Origin: Xylocopa sonorina
Taxonomy: Eukaryota; Arthropoda; Insecta; Hymenoptera; Apidae
Length of the DNA stretch: 64,000 bases
Assembly: GCF_050948175.1 (NCBI RefSeq)
Contig: NC_135202.1
Coordinates: forward strand, 3,038,001-3,102,000
Direction: 5' to 3'
Of this stretch, positions 11,815 through 23,152 are shown in pieces; position 1 is the first letter of the stretch, and each line of letters starts with the position of its first letter. The position numbers and the translations under genes are program-made. The notes below the pieces were generated by a model. The model saw only the letters and a program-made list of their open reading frames with translations. It was not told the origin of the DNA and did no database searches.

Positions 11815-13488
11815 GGTCTCCGAACGAGAACACGAGCGACTGTACGCCTGGCTGGTATCCGTTTCCGGGTTCACGTGGGAATCGCCATGATGGTTTTTGG
11901 TAAACGAAATGTGAAAACGGAAGGGTGGATCGAGTTGCTTCGACGCGACGTTCACCTCCTGCGTGGCGATCGGAAAGCAAATTTCACTTCGATCAGGGAA
12001 TTAGTCAAATTAGCCAATATGCGGTTTTTCAATTTCGAAAAAAGCAAAGTACTGACACAATCGAGTGTTCGCAAAGTAACTCGAATACCACGTATTGGAT
12101 TAAAACGAAATATGGAATGGAATTTCTGTTGCAAGTGCGAAAGAAGTAAAATAACTTGTGGATATTTCCAACGAGCGACAAAAGACTCCTTCGACATTTA
12201 TCCGCAACCCTTCTTCCGAACGATACCTCGCGCACATCTTACTGTTCGGGATGGTAAAAACAAAGACAATTGATAAGATTCATATCTTAGACTTTTATTA
12301 TGCTCTCTGTATATGGTACTTTACAATATAATACAAAGGAAATCTAACGAACACGACGAGCGTTTTCTACAGCTCGGTAAGCGCGAAAAAGTCGTGCGCG
12401 TCGACACGAACGCGGAAAAGTATTTGGTATACATACACGAGTTAGCGGCAGGAAATAGTGCAGGGTGCGCAAGCGGGGTTTCTCGCACTACATACTAGAG
12501 ACTGGTGCTTCTCTAATTAAAACACTGATCCGTGGCTTCGTTATCGAAGTTACGTTCTTGAATAGTGACGATCGTTCCCGAGAAACAATGCCAGCTTGAA
12601 TTAAAATGTTGAACAGAAGAATGAAAGAAAAATAGCTCAACAAGTGTTACACGTACGATTGTCCGTTTCCATAGATTTCCTATCGTCGGCGAATAAGCAC
12701 GTTTCTCAAGAAACACGTGTTAATAACTACCTAAAAAAATACGGAACCTACATTGCTTTATAATACTATATAGCCGTCTCGCGACGCGGCCTCTCTAACG
12801 GTTAGCGAAGACCGACGCGTTGGTCGCGTCCCATCGCGATTACGGATGGACGAGACTCGGACGCAGCTACGCGATGTTCTATACAACTAACGTGATAACA
12901 ATATGCGATACAGTTGAATGAAGTAATAGCGGATCGCGTATAATAAACGAAACGACGTAAACGTTCGAAGCGTATCGGATCTCGTCGAGACTTTCCATCG
13001 GAGATCCTCCAATAATACTTTTTAGCAAAGAGTATCGCGCGTGTGGACGATCAAGGAACGCGAATACAATAAATAACACGAGAAGCACGGCTGGCTCGTC
13101 GTCCCCTAAACGAGCGTAAATCGAATCCGTGCTTCGAACGTGCAGTGTACAACCTGGATGCACGCAACTACGCGGATGGACGATTTTATACACAAAGTGA
13201 GAACGATTCGATGCGAACGATGATGCGGGATGACGTGACCGAGCTAGCGAGAGATCTCGACGTCCTTCTCCAACGGAAACTGTTAATACTTGTAATATGT
13301 ACATCTTATTGTCCTTTGAACGAGTCTCGGAGCGTTGGCAACCTAGACGGAAGGAATTTCGAACTAAGATGGAGAAGCAAGCTGAATTAATCTCGAACGC
13401 AGACGTCGAGGAGCGAGAAGCTTGGTAGAGCTCGGTGGTTCGCGAAGGAGAATAGTCGCAGCGTGGTCATACAGGGATCCTCTGGTCT
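11815..13488. other. Intergenic: 5' flank of the unknown gene and 3' flank of tyrosine hydroxylase
   Basis: About 1.7 kb without a supported exon. Sequence next to 13488 is likely the tyrosine hydroxylase 3' untranslated region. The CpG-rich part at 12760-13400 has chance ORFs on both strands. I see no RNA gene or repeat. Confidence 0.5.
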
Positions 13489-16400
13489 TTACGCGAAGGA
13501 ACTCTTCAGTTTGTTGATGGCATTCGTTAGGTGGGTCATCTCCGTGTTCAACTGGGACACCATGTTCTCCAATCTGTCCACGCTGTCGAGGACCTCGACG
13601 CGTTGCGTGTGGGGGTTGTATCTGACTTCGAACGGTCGGCTCATGGTGGCCACCTGAAAACCGAAACGGTCGACGTGAGCACCGTACAAAATTCTCCTTG
13701 ACTATTTTTATTGAAAATGAAATCGAGTTACTCCAATTACTTTCTAGCCAGATACTTGCATAAATGCATATAAATGTTAATCTTAAAAGTTAGTAACACG
13801 CAACTAATCTACAATTTAGGAACTGTAATAATGGCAGAAAATAGCTAGTTTGGTATCAATGAAAGAAATCGAGTTGCAAATAAATTAATAATGCGTGAGA
13901 AAGTAGTGTACCAGGCTTTACAGGGATAACTGAACGAGTTAAATTTACAGTTTACGAATTTACGATCGAAACGAACGGAGCGATACAGCTAAAGCACGCG
14001 GCGCACCAAGCATTGAAGTCTCCAACGTCGAACGACACTTACCCAACGACGGAACTTCTCCTTCGCGTCTTCGAAGCTCTCCGCGACGTAGTAAATCGGC
14101 TGGTATTCTTGATCCTGATACTTTTGAAGGGCAGTGGTCGTCGGCTCGAATGGTCGATGCTCGCATTTGTCGCTTAGCGAGTGAAGGAGTTCTCCGTAAG
14201 CGGACAGAAGCCCAGCGCCGTAAGCTTTCACCTCTGAGCCCTCCTTGCAGAGACCAAACTCGACGGTGAACCAGTAAATGGTGGACAACTTTTCGATCTC
14301 TTCGTCAGAAGCACCGAGCGAGGCTAGGCCAATCTCCTGAGAGAATTGAGCGAAGCTCGGGTCAGCCAGAAGAGGCATGTGTCCCAAGAGTTCGTGGATG
14401 CAATCTCTGTAAATCGGAAAAGGATCGATTAAAGAAGTCTCGTATTAATTGAACGACGTTCTGCGTATATTAAATGAAAGCAATTTAATTTAATCGAACG
14501 CCAGCGAGCGAGCGTTAGGGCAGCGATGAAACGCGGAGGCGAAAATGTTCGCGAAGCTTTCATCTCTGAACCAATAATGACGTATAATTTCGTTATCTAG
14601 AATTGCGCGTCGAAATAGCGTCGCATCTAAAGGCATAATGAGATCTCGTTCGACAAAATATCTACCACTTGTGAAAAGTGGAAGAGAAAATTGGGTGCGA
14701 TTTTAGAAGATTGAATACAAAGAGTTGTCGAAGAAGCAAGAATTTACTCAACCTATATTTAACTCGAAATAATGTTTGCGCGCGATAATGATTGACAATT
14801 TCGGCTGATGGCGATCATATTCTTGTCCAGAGCAATTTCAGTACGTCGATATTGAAAATCCGAGGAACAGGGAAACTGCTTCACCGGAGAAACGAGTTCG
14901 CAACTGTGAAACTGCGTTATGAACGCCATCGTGTCGTTAAAAGCCAATTAGGGCTCCATTACGAGCTTAGAGAGCCATGGTAATTCCATTATTATCGTTC
15001 TCTGTGTAACAAGGGTCGCCCTCGTCATAACGCGGTATCGATTTCCGCCACCTATCTTCGCGCAAAAGGATCCTCCCACGCACACGAGCTCGCGATACGA
15101 ACGCGAGGAGCAAAGCCAATAAAAATAGAGGAGATGACGTACGGATACAAATAGAAACTCTGAAATGAACACTTACGGTTCTGGAGTGTGATAAGGGCTG
15201 TTTATATGGCGCACGTATTGGGTGCTCTGGAACACCCTGAAGGCGAGACTGGACAAAAAGTCCCTGGCCGTGAGCAGTCCAGCCGCGGGTCTCAAAGTGA
15301 ATCCGGTGTTTCTCTTCAAGAACTCGCTGACCTCCTGTAGCTGCGGTATGCGATGAGATTCGAAGATCTTCTCGTCCTGCAGCTTCTTGAAGACTCGCTG
15401 GTACTCGATGCAGGCGTGCTTCGGGATCAAGTCGATTACCGTGTTGAACACGCGTGACCAGGTCTCGTTCTCCGTCTCGGTGTAAGGGATGTTAGGTATC
15501 GGGTCGCCATATTTGTACGCGAACGCGATCTCGGCGATCACTTTCCTGCGGGCACGGTACTCTTTGTCGGCGAATCCAGGATGGTTCATGTCGAGATCAG
15601 GCTCGTATTTGGTCATCAAGTGGTTGCAATTGTCTAGATCGGACGCGTGTCTGGGGAACCAGGGGTCCTTAATGCTGACGGAGTTGTCGGCGAGCAAAGT
15701 GACGCCGTCCAACGCGGAGCTCTGCCGGAGATTTCTGATCAATTGCAGCAGGCTCTGCCTGGTCATGTCGACCTTGACGAGCACCTCGAATTGGAGCCCT
15801 TCCTTCTTGGACGGCCGGGACTCGACGTGGGTCACCGTTCCCTTGAAGTTCTCGATGGTCTTCAAGATCCTCGCCAGAGAACCGATCCCCTCGCGCAGAC
15901 GCAGGACCAGCGCTGCTTTTTGCACGGTATGCTCGCTTTCCGGGCTTTCCGCTATGGTCTTCGCGAGGACCACTTCCTCCTCGGTCAATCCGGCATCTAG
16001 AAGAAGTCGGGAGGAAACTTTGAAGGTTATTGGGTCACGTAGCGAAGGAGGCGCTAAGTGATTTCCGCGGACGGTAATAATCGAGCAATTCAGAGTCCAT
16101 TTCCGCGGAATGTCTGCTCCCTCGGGTAGTTTTATGCGGCCGGAAGGCTGGAGAGAATAAAGTACCTCTTATTGTCGCACGCGGACGTGCCTGGCGAGGA
16201 CGCAGACGACGGTTGGGAAAGAAATAACTGCGTTACACATTTATCGTGGACGCGCCGAGGCGTTTCAGAGCCGAGAGAAAGGGGTCGCCGGGCTAATACG
16301 ATTTTAAATGCACAAAGCGGATTCGGGAAAGCGTTGAAAGGACGAGGAAGAGAAAGAGTGCGCGTAATTCAACTCTCTTTGGTCAGCCGTGTAACACCGC

Positions 16401-19400
16401 CTACAATGGGAGCTGTTTCACCCTCCATTTACCCAGCTCTCCCTCTGCAACCTACCGATGGTATCTTCCAGAATTTTTACTACCCTTTGGCTTACCGCGC
16501 GGTATACGATGTACAGTAGAATCGCATTTATGCGAGCACATCGGTTGACTAAATAATTTTTAGGATAGACTCTACGATCTTCTATTTAAATGTGGCTATG
16601 ATTGGAGTTTCTAACGAATAACTGTTGATAGGGGGAATTTTAGGGGGTTTTTGGGGGGAATAATTAACGTTATCTTTTATTAATACAACTTTCGTTAATG
16701 ATTTAAACGCGATCTAAACGAGAGCTTGATATTAAAAACACAGAGGAAATAACTTAATAAAATAGACGTGGAATGAAATTTCGTTCTTAGAAATGTTGTT
16801 TCTACTATATTCTTGGTAAATGTACTTACCATCGTCGTAATCCTCGTCTGGTTTGCCAATGTCGCTATCCGACGAAACTTCCGCTTTAGCTTCTGCAAGT
16901 GAAATACAACATGCAACATCTAATAACACTTCGTGCAACGTCTGATAACGAAAATCTGACGCTTTAATAGGAAAAATAATTCCTGGCAAACTACGAACCT
17001 CCGTCCTTGGCAGCGCAAGCCAGCGATTCTACCTGCTCATCATCGCTGGACGAGACATCGCGTTCCGTCTCCTGAGTGCAGACAGGCTGATCGTCTAATA
17101 GCAAACGAAACGATCATGCAATATCGATAACAAGCGTACTAAATAATCGTGGAATAGATCGAAGCTCGGTTGCATCGACAACCTTTAATTAAATTCGAAA
17201 GTAGGTACTTGAAAAATGTGAAAAACGAGCAACATCAAAGGCGAGATGTAAAATATTCAAAATAAAATGCATACAACGTTAAACGTGAAGTACAAAACGT
17301 TGAAACGAAATCGTTCTATAGAATTGAAAAATGAACAACAAGATGATGCATGCGACATAATTTTCGAAAAAAAAATGAACACAGATTATTCTGGCTATCA
17401 GATGCAAAACTACATAAATGATGCATAAATGTAAAGTAACAATTAGCTACTCACCATTCGCCCGTTGACGTGCTTCTTCCAAAACGCTCTGTTTCGTTTG
17501 CTTCACGACCAACGATTCGAAGCGAGCATCGTCCACGAGAGATCGTCGTCTCGCGGGGTATCCATTCTGAACACACCAAACGATGATTTCAATATTTAAA
17601 TCACGATGGAGAACACACGTGTGTAGGAACTACGCGTTAAGGTAACTCTAAATGACGGATATCCTATTTTCTATTGTCGACCAAAGCCTGAAATAGTCCT
17701 TCGCGACGAATCAAAGCGCACCTAACTTTCAAAGGCTGGACAGGAAGGCTGCAAGTAACCTTGCCAACGATTTCGAAGATGCGGAAATTAATGCTCGACA
17801 CCGTCGTCCTGCTGTTGAAGGACCGGAAATTGACGGTTCCTGACAGAAGACGCACAAAGACTTTCGTACGCTCTCAAAGTAAATGGCGCTTCAAGGAATT
17901 TTCACGATCCAATTCTTGCACTCTTAAAAGGGATATGTGGCCTCTATACCTTTGTTTGGGTCAGTTGCCTTTTACTTTCCAAATGTTTTAACTAATTACG
18001 ATGCTGTTAAAAACATTTGACCATTGACAATTTACAGATAATTAACGATTAAGTTCTGGTGCTGGCAAAATTTATATAATATTGTTTTACAGATTTCTGT
18101 AAAGGACTCAAAAAAGATCCTGGTTTCCATTTGACTTTAAAATCAGACGACTCTGACCTTGGTAGAAAAAATTACTTGGACAGCTTCAACTGAATATCGA
18201 CGATGAAATGATTAAGAGGCTCGTCACAAATTCTTGGACGTTGCACCTAGACGCAACAGAAGAGCGTCATTCAAATTCTGAACGACCACTTTTCATGAAT
18301 GGCGCGCGCGAGGCGGGACCCAGTTCCATTTTCCAACCGTGCAAAGCGGTTGGCACGGTTTAGAGAAGACATGTAGTAATCCCTTAACAACGCGTTGCGC
18401 GAAGTGGGCCAAGTACTTCGACGACCGAACGGATGGATCATCGATCGTTCTGTGTCGCGATGATTGCGTCATTTGGGCGATTAACCGATTAGAGAAGAAA
18501 TTGGTCCCATCCAGCAGGTGACTCGTGAAAAGCTGCTCCGAATATTCTTTCGCTAAGAATTTACGTCCCACCGATGCCACATGATTAATTACTATAATAA
18601 AGTTACGTTCGATGTAACAATTTTTACTCCACATTTCATGAATACCGTATTACGAATTTTATAAATAAATAGTAATTTATAATTACCGCTGGAAGAGCAG
18701 GAAATTAGAAAATTCAGTACATAACAATATAACGATATAGTAGGAGCAAATTATGCTATTATTAATTCCAATAATAAATTTAATTGAAATTAAAGGAGTG
18801 TGAAAGAAGAAAAAATGAAAGAGGAGAAGTACTGGAAAAGAAACCTGAGAAGACATGAGCACAACTCCTAGGTTCAAAAGAAGAAGAGAATCAGATAAAT
18901 AATGGAAAAGTTCCTGCAACTCCTCAGAGCGCATAGGAGACATTAACTTGAAAACGAGACAATGTTTATTCAGCCAGAACGTTAGAAAAAAATGAGAAAT
19001 TTCAGCCTGGTGAACTGCCAAGAGCGATTTCGATCATTACGTTTGGCATTTGAAGCGAGACGAAGGTGAGTTCGCATGGGATTGGCAATTTTTTACCGCT
19101 AATGCGGCCTAATGATGCATGACAAATGCGCCCAAGGTCGGTCGTTATTTCGCCATTAAAATCATAGGCTGCTATTTAATGCTTTACATGGATTTTCGCA
19201 GCGTAACTCCTATTATACGTCACAGAAAATCAGCTACCAGTTTAAACAAACGAAACAGGTTTCTCGATTCGCCGGACCGTGGCTAAGTCGCGCGTGGAAC
19301 GCGCGATCGGTTCGCGACAAACGACTGGGCGCGAAAAATTTCCACAGTGTGCTGTTAAACGCGGAGATGAAAAGTCGATCGGATAAAAATCTGGGAAACG

Positions 19401-21929
19401 TGGAAAGAGAAAAAAACGGATCCGAGGAAAAAAAAAGGATAACTACAGTACGACAACAACTGCTGATTGTCATGCATAATGAATCTGGTGCATTAATACA
19501 ATTTTTCTAAGCGTCGAACCAAGCATTCAAATAGATCGATTAACATAGTGAATTGACGAGGAACGATATAACGAGCGTGTGTACGGAGATATGTAAATTC
19601 GTAGGCGTGTGCGTGCGCATACGTGTGCAAAGTATTACGATCGATCGTCGAGAGATCGGTAAGTGGTCAGAGGCGTTTGACGAGCGTGTGGCGAGCCTCC
19701 AAAGACGAGTAACGGAGTTCGAAGCAGCGCGTTCAGGGCCTCTCCGCGTCTCTAATTAATCATTCGACTTGTAACGACGTTCGCGTTCTCATATTCGCAA
19801 GATACTTGTAATTATCACGCGTGATCGAAGGCCGATCCATATCGCGGGCGCGATACGATCGCGCGGCTCTCGTCGAGGGTGTTCGACGCTAATTAACAAG
19901 ATTTTTTCATGCAAATTTTCAACACGCGTAATTGATCGATTCGATCGAAGCCACGCAGCGCGGTGGTTGCAAATGGATGAGGAAAGAGGTGAGATCAAGG
20001 GCGGGTCATTTCTCACCCTTAGCGCAGCTAACGAGACACAGGTCCGACAAGGATCGAGAACAAGCACGCGAATAGCGGATTCTGGATCTAGATCCGGCGT
20101 ACTCGCGAGTTCCGTTCGAGTGAGTCAGAGTTATCGTCGTTAAAACAGTGCATATGCGAGCTGGTTTACGTGTACGATGTTTCGTTGGTGTACCAACGCG
20201 CGTAACTCAGTCATAATTTCCAAAATTTCGTCAGTTAGTCAAGACCAGTCTCTGCCGAATTAAGCATATTCAGAGTTAGTTCCGAGTCTACGGAATTTAT
20301 AATGCATGGAGAAAGTAACGAATTTGATGACCGTTTAATTAACCGGACCGACGCCGTCGTCGGTGAAAAGCGCCGATTGAGAAACTTGAGGTTTCCAATT
20401 CCTCTGTCGGTTCTCTTAATAATTAAAAAAAAAATAAAAATAAAAAAAGATTCTTGCATCGAAAGTAAAAGTAGAGGCAGGACAGTGCTCGCGAGTGAAC
20501 CGATGCGAGGCGCTGTTACGAGGAATAAAAATGTCTCTCCGAGACGGCAATTAAACCGTCGCACGCGAGAAAAGACGGAGGAACGCGGCCTTGCGTTTCT
20601 AACAGACCTGGAGTATCTGTTCCGAGGCGAAATCCCCATGACCGTTATGAATGAAAAAAAAATCATGGCCTCGAGAGGAGGATTTGATTGGAAGTCGTTA
20701 TTACGCGATCGTTCAGCTGGCGTTGATCGCCGCGTTAGAATCGGCCGGTACGATCACGCCATTTCCTGACGATCCGAGGGGAATTGACGGTTGCGCGTTC
20801 GACGATGAATAGCGGGAAAGGAAGCCTTAATTACAGCCCGCGTGACATAATTTATCGTCACATTAGACGCCTTAACTGACGACAAGAGACGTAAGGACGA
20901 CTTGTATACTGTCTTTAATCCGTACGTTCTGAGAGACAGATTTAACCGTTTCGACTGTTTCCCTGTTCGTAACGCTTCCGCCATTGTGGCCGTATAAAAA
21001 GAAGACTCGAACAAACACATTTTCATACTGTTACGAAACCGTTTAGTATGCCGATAAAGGTAATAAAAATGCTAATGTCCTATAGATAGAATGCAACGCA
21101 ATGTGAGTGAACGACAAGGTCATTAATGTTACGCAACCGCTGTAATAATTAATCACGCGTACTTTCCCTATGCTTTCGGGTCTTCTCTTCGTTTTCAGGC
21201 TAAGAATTTCACTGGCACGGCTCGCTCGAACGAGGAGTATCACGTTCGCGTGTGTATCGTTTATTTTTTATTCCATTCGTTACGAAATACAACTATACGA
21301 GAGTCCACGCAGGCGAGCTCGATAAAGGAATCTTCCGCATAACGGAAGTTTCCAACTTCTGGGTTGAATCTCACGATGACTTTCTTTCGACTACGTGTTG
21401 CCACTCGATTGAACAGCCGCGATATTTCGAACGTCGTATATATTTCTGGACGGAAAATAAAAGTTTGAAATTTGCGAGAATTTGCATTTGCCGCGATTAT
21501 TAAGAACCGCCGTTCGAAAGATATCGCGGCAGCCATTATTACGGGGGATTTAATAACGGGGGAAAGCAGAGAAGGAGTGCCCGCAATCGCAGCGCGACGT
21601 GATAGAATCGTAGCAGTTCAAACGCGCGGCAAACTTCCCGCGCTTTCTCGCGATCCCGTCCAGTTCTGTTTAACACTCGACTTCACCGTTTCCTCGACAA
21701 TTACCTATGAAAATATACTCCACGCGACATCGCGAGAACATTTAACACCTAAACAGCCGTCGCTTGACAATTTTTCCGTCAATCTCTCCCTCTCTTTCAA
21801 AAATCATCGAAACCGTCATGGTTCCTCATCAGTCCCGAATCCCTCGATTAAACTACTCACCTCGATACTGTAAGATTTCTTGATTGCGAACATTTCACGG
21901 TTCTTCTGCGCCGCTGCGACAGCCATCAT
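13489..21929 (-). CDS. ple: Tyrosine 3-monooxygenase (tyrosine hydroxylase), complete
   Basis: Seven minus-strand exons join in phase: 21929-21861, 17566-17455, 17094-16999, 16892-16830, 15996-15177, 14406-14043 and 13653-13489, giving 562 residues. The enzyme converts tyrosine to L-DOPA with tetrahydrobiopterin, O2 and Fe(II). It is the rate-limiting step for dopamine and for cuticle tanning and melanin in insects. The N-terminus MMAVAAAQKNREMFAIKKSY matches the fly protein. RRRSL places a Ser at residue 32, the protein kinase A site known in Drosophila. Acidic exons 3 and 4 cover residues 61-113. An ACT-like regulatory region lies at about 130-200. The catalytic domain contains HELLGH with iron ligands His391 and His396, and Glu436 in FTVEFG; the spacing of 5 and 40 is that of human H331/H336/E376. 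The C-terminus is a coiled-coil tetramerisation helix (LDSVDRLENMVSQLNTEM). Exons 3 and 4 (96 and 63 nt, both phase 1-1) can be skipped without frame change. Intron 1 is 4.3 kb, and no gene was seen in it. The first of two adjacent ATGs is taken as the start. Confidence 0.97.
16830..17094 (-). other. ple: Two acidic cassette exons of tyrosine hydroxylase
   Basis: Exon 3 (17094-16999) encodes DQPVCTQETERDVSSSDDEQ and further acidic residues. Exon 4 (16892-16830) encodes EAKAEVSSDSDIGKPDEDYD. Both begin and end in phase 1, so leaving out one or both keeps the frame and joins ...RAND to AGLTEEE. In Drosophila, a longer hypodermal isoform contains acidic exons that the neural isoform lacks. Here the insert would be 53 residues against about 71 in the fly as I recall it. 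Tissue-specific use is inferred, not shown. Confidence 0.75.
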
Positions 21930-22720
21930 ATCCGTCGTGTTGTATTTCTTAGCGAAAACTCTTCAAGCCGAAAATTCGACTACTCTCGTCCCACGGGGAG
22001 CTTAGAGATGTACGGTAATATACGGCTGAGCTTTTCACCAGCGTCTGCTCGAGCAGCTCGATGGGTCACCAGGGATAACAATCTCGTGCGTTCCTCTGCG
22101 AGTAATCACCAACCACCGTCTTCGTCTCTTCTTCTAGGATCCGGGTATCCCCTAGCTTCTCTATTCCTTCCTCTAAGATCGCAATTGTTTCTCACTGGAA
22201 CTCGGCTATCTGCTCTTCCGTTCGCCTCGATTCCTCCGATCGGTACGACTCGACGGCGACGAGAACAACAACGGCGACGACGCTGACAACAACGACAGAT
22301 CTCTCCTGGCGTTAGTCCGCTTTGGATGAAGCGTACGAGCGAATGCGCCTACGGGGCGGATTGCCGCCGCATATAAACGTTGCCTCCCTTCACCGCCGGT
22401 TAATGTCGGGGTCAGGGGTGCCCCCACCCCACCCTCGTTTCGGGTGGTCCACCGGCTGCAGCCACCACCAGCACCGTTGCCGTTGCCGCCGCCACCACCA
22501 TCGCGTCCTCCCAGCACTGCCGCTTCCACCGATCGCGCAGACCAGCTTTTCGAATACCACGAGGTGCCTCGACGACTCCTCGTGTCTCCTGTCGAATCCC
22601 AGCTGTTTTGCCTGAATTTTGCACTTAAACTCTGTTCGAGGAACAGAAATCAGACGTGAAACATTTTTCACCTCACGTATGGCACCACCATTAATTTTTT
22701 CTTTTTCTTTTGCTTCTATT
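21930..22720 (-). promoter_or_regulatory. Upstream region of tyrosine hydroxylase with GC-rich triplet tracts
   Basis: This is the sequence directly 5' of the tyrosine hydroxylase start on the minus strand, where its leader and promoter should be. The part at 22240-22560 is GC-rich with CAACGACG and GCC/CCA triplet tracts, giving Gly/Ala-rich or Pro-rich ORFs in several frames. I do not call these coding. No convincing core promoter can be placed by eye. Confidence 0.35.
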
Positions 22721-22724
22721 TTAC

Positions 22725-23152
22725 TGGTCAGTATTTTAATCCCTTTTGTCAGTATTTAAATATAAATGGTCAGTGTTACACTTTAATATCAAACGTTATA
22801 TTTGTTATTATGTATTAATTTAATACATTAAATATTATTGTTTTAAAAAATAATCTATCCGTTATTAGCCATAATTTAATTTAATATATAAAGAATGATG
22901 CTATGTGTATTTGTTTTACGTATAGAGACATTTTTAAGTGTAATTCCTTTTTTCGAGTTACAACAAATCTATAATGGAATGGATTTATTATAATACTGTG
23001 TTTTTTTCTGCTTTATATTGTCTGTTTATTAATTTTATACTGACTACAATGATACTGTAACAGTATCAATCGCATACTGACCGTTTTGGTAACGAAACAC
23101 TGATCAAAAGTTGATTTAAATACCAACTAAAAATAGATTTAAATACCGACCA
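22725..23152. mobile_element. Terminal-inverted-repeat element, about 430 bp, non-coding
   Basis: The left arm (22725-22785) contains TGGTCAGTATTTTAATC, GTCAGTATTTAAATA and GGTCAGTGTTAC. The right arm (about 23083-23152), read on the other strand, contains TGGTCGGTATTTAAATC, TTGGTATTTAAATC and GATCAGTGTTTCGTTAC. The order of sub-motifs is the same from each outer end, so these are diverged terminal inverted repeats of about 65 bp. The interior is AT-rich with no ORF. TA dinucleotides lie just outside each end, which would suit a Tc1/mariner-type MITE; that assignment is tentative. Confidence 0.6.

Noticed and set aside
15489..16061. 190-codon plus-strand ORF
   Set aside because: It is antisense to the large tyrosine hydroxylase exon and shows no independent features.
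22206..22671. Overlapping ORFs on both strands rich in Gly or Pro upstream of tyrosine hydroxylase
   Set aside because: They come from triplet-repeat GC-rich DNA that stays open in several frames; no splice join into tyrosine hydroxylase was found.
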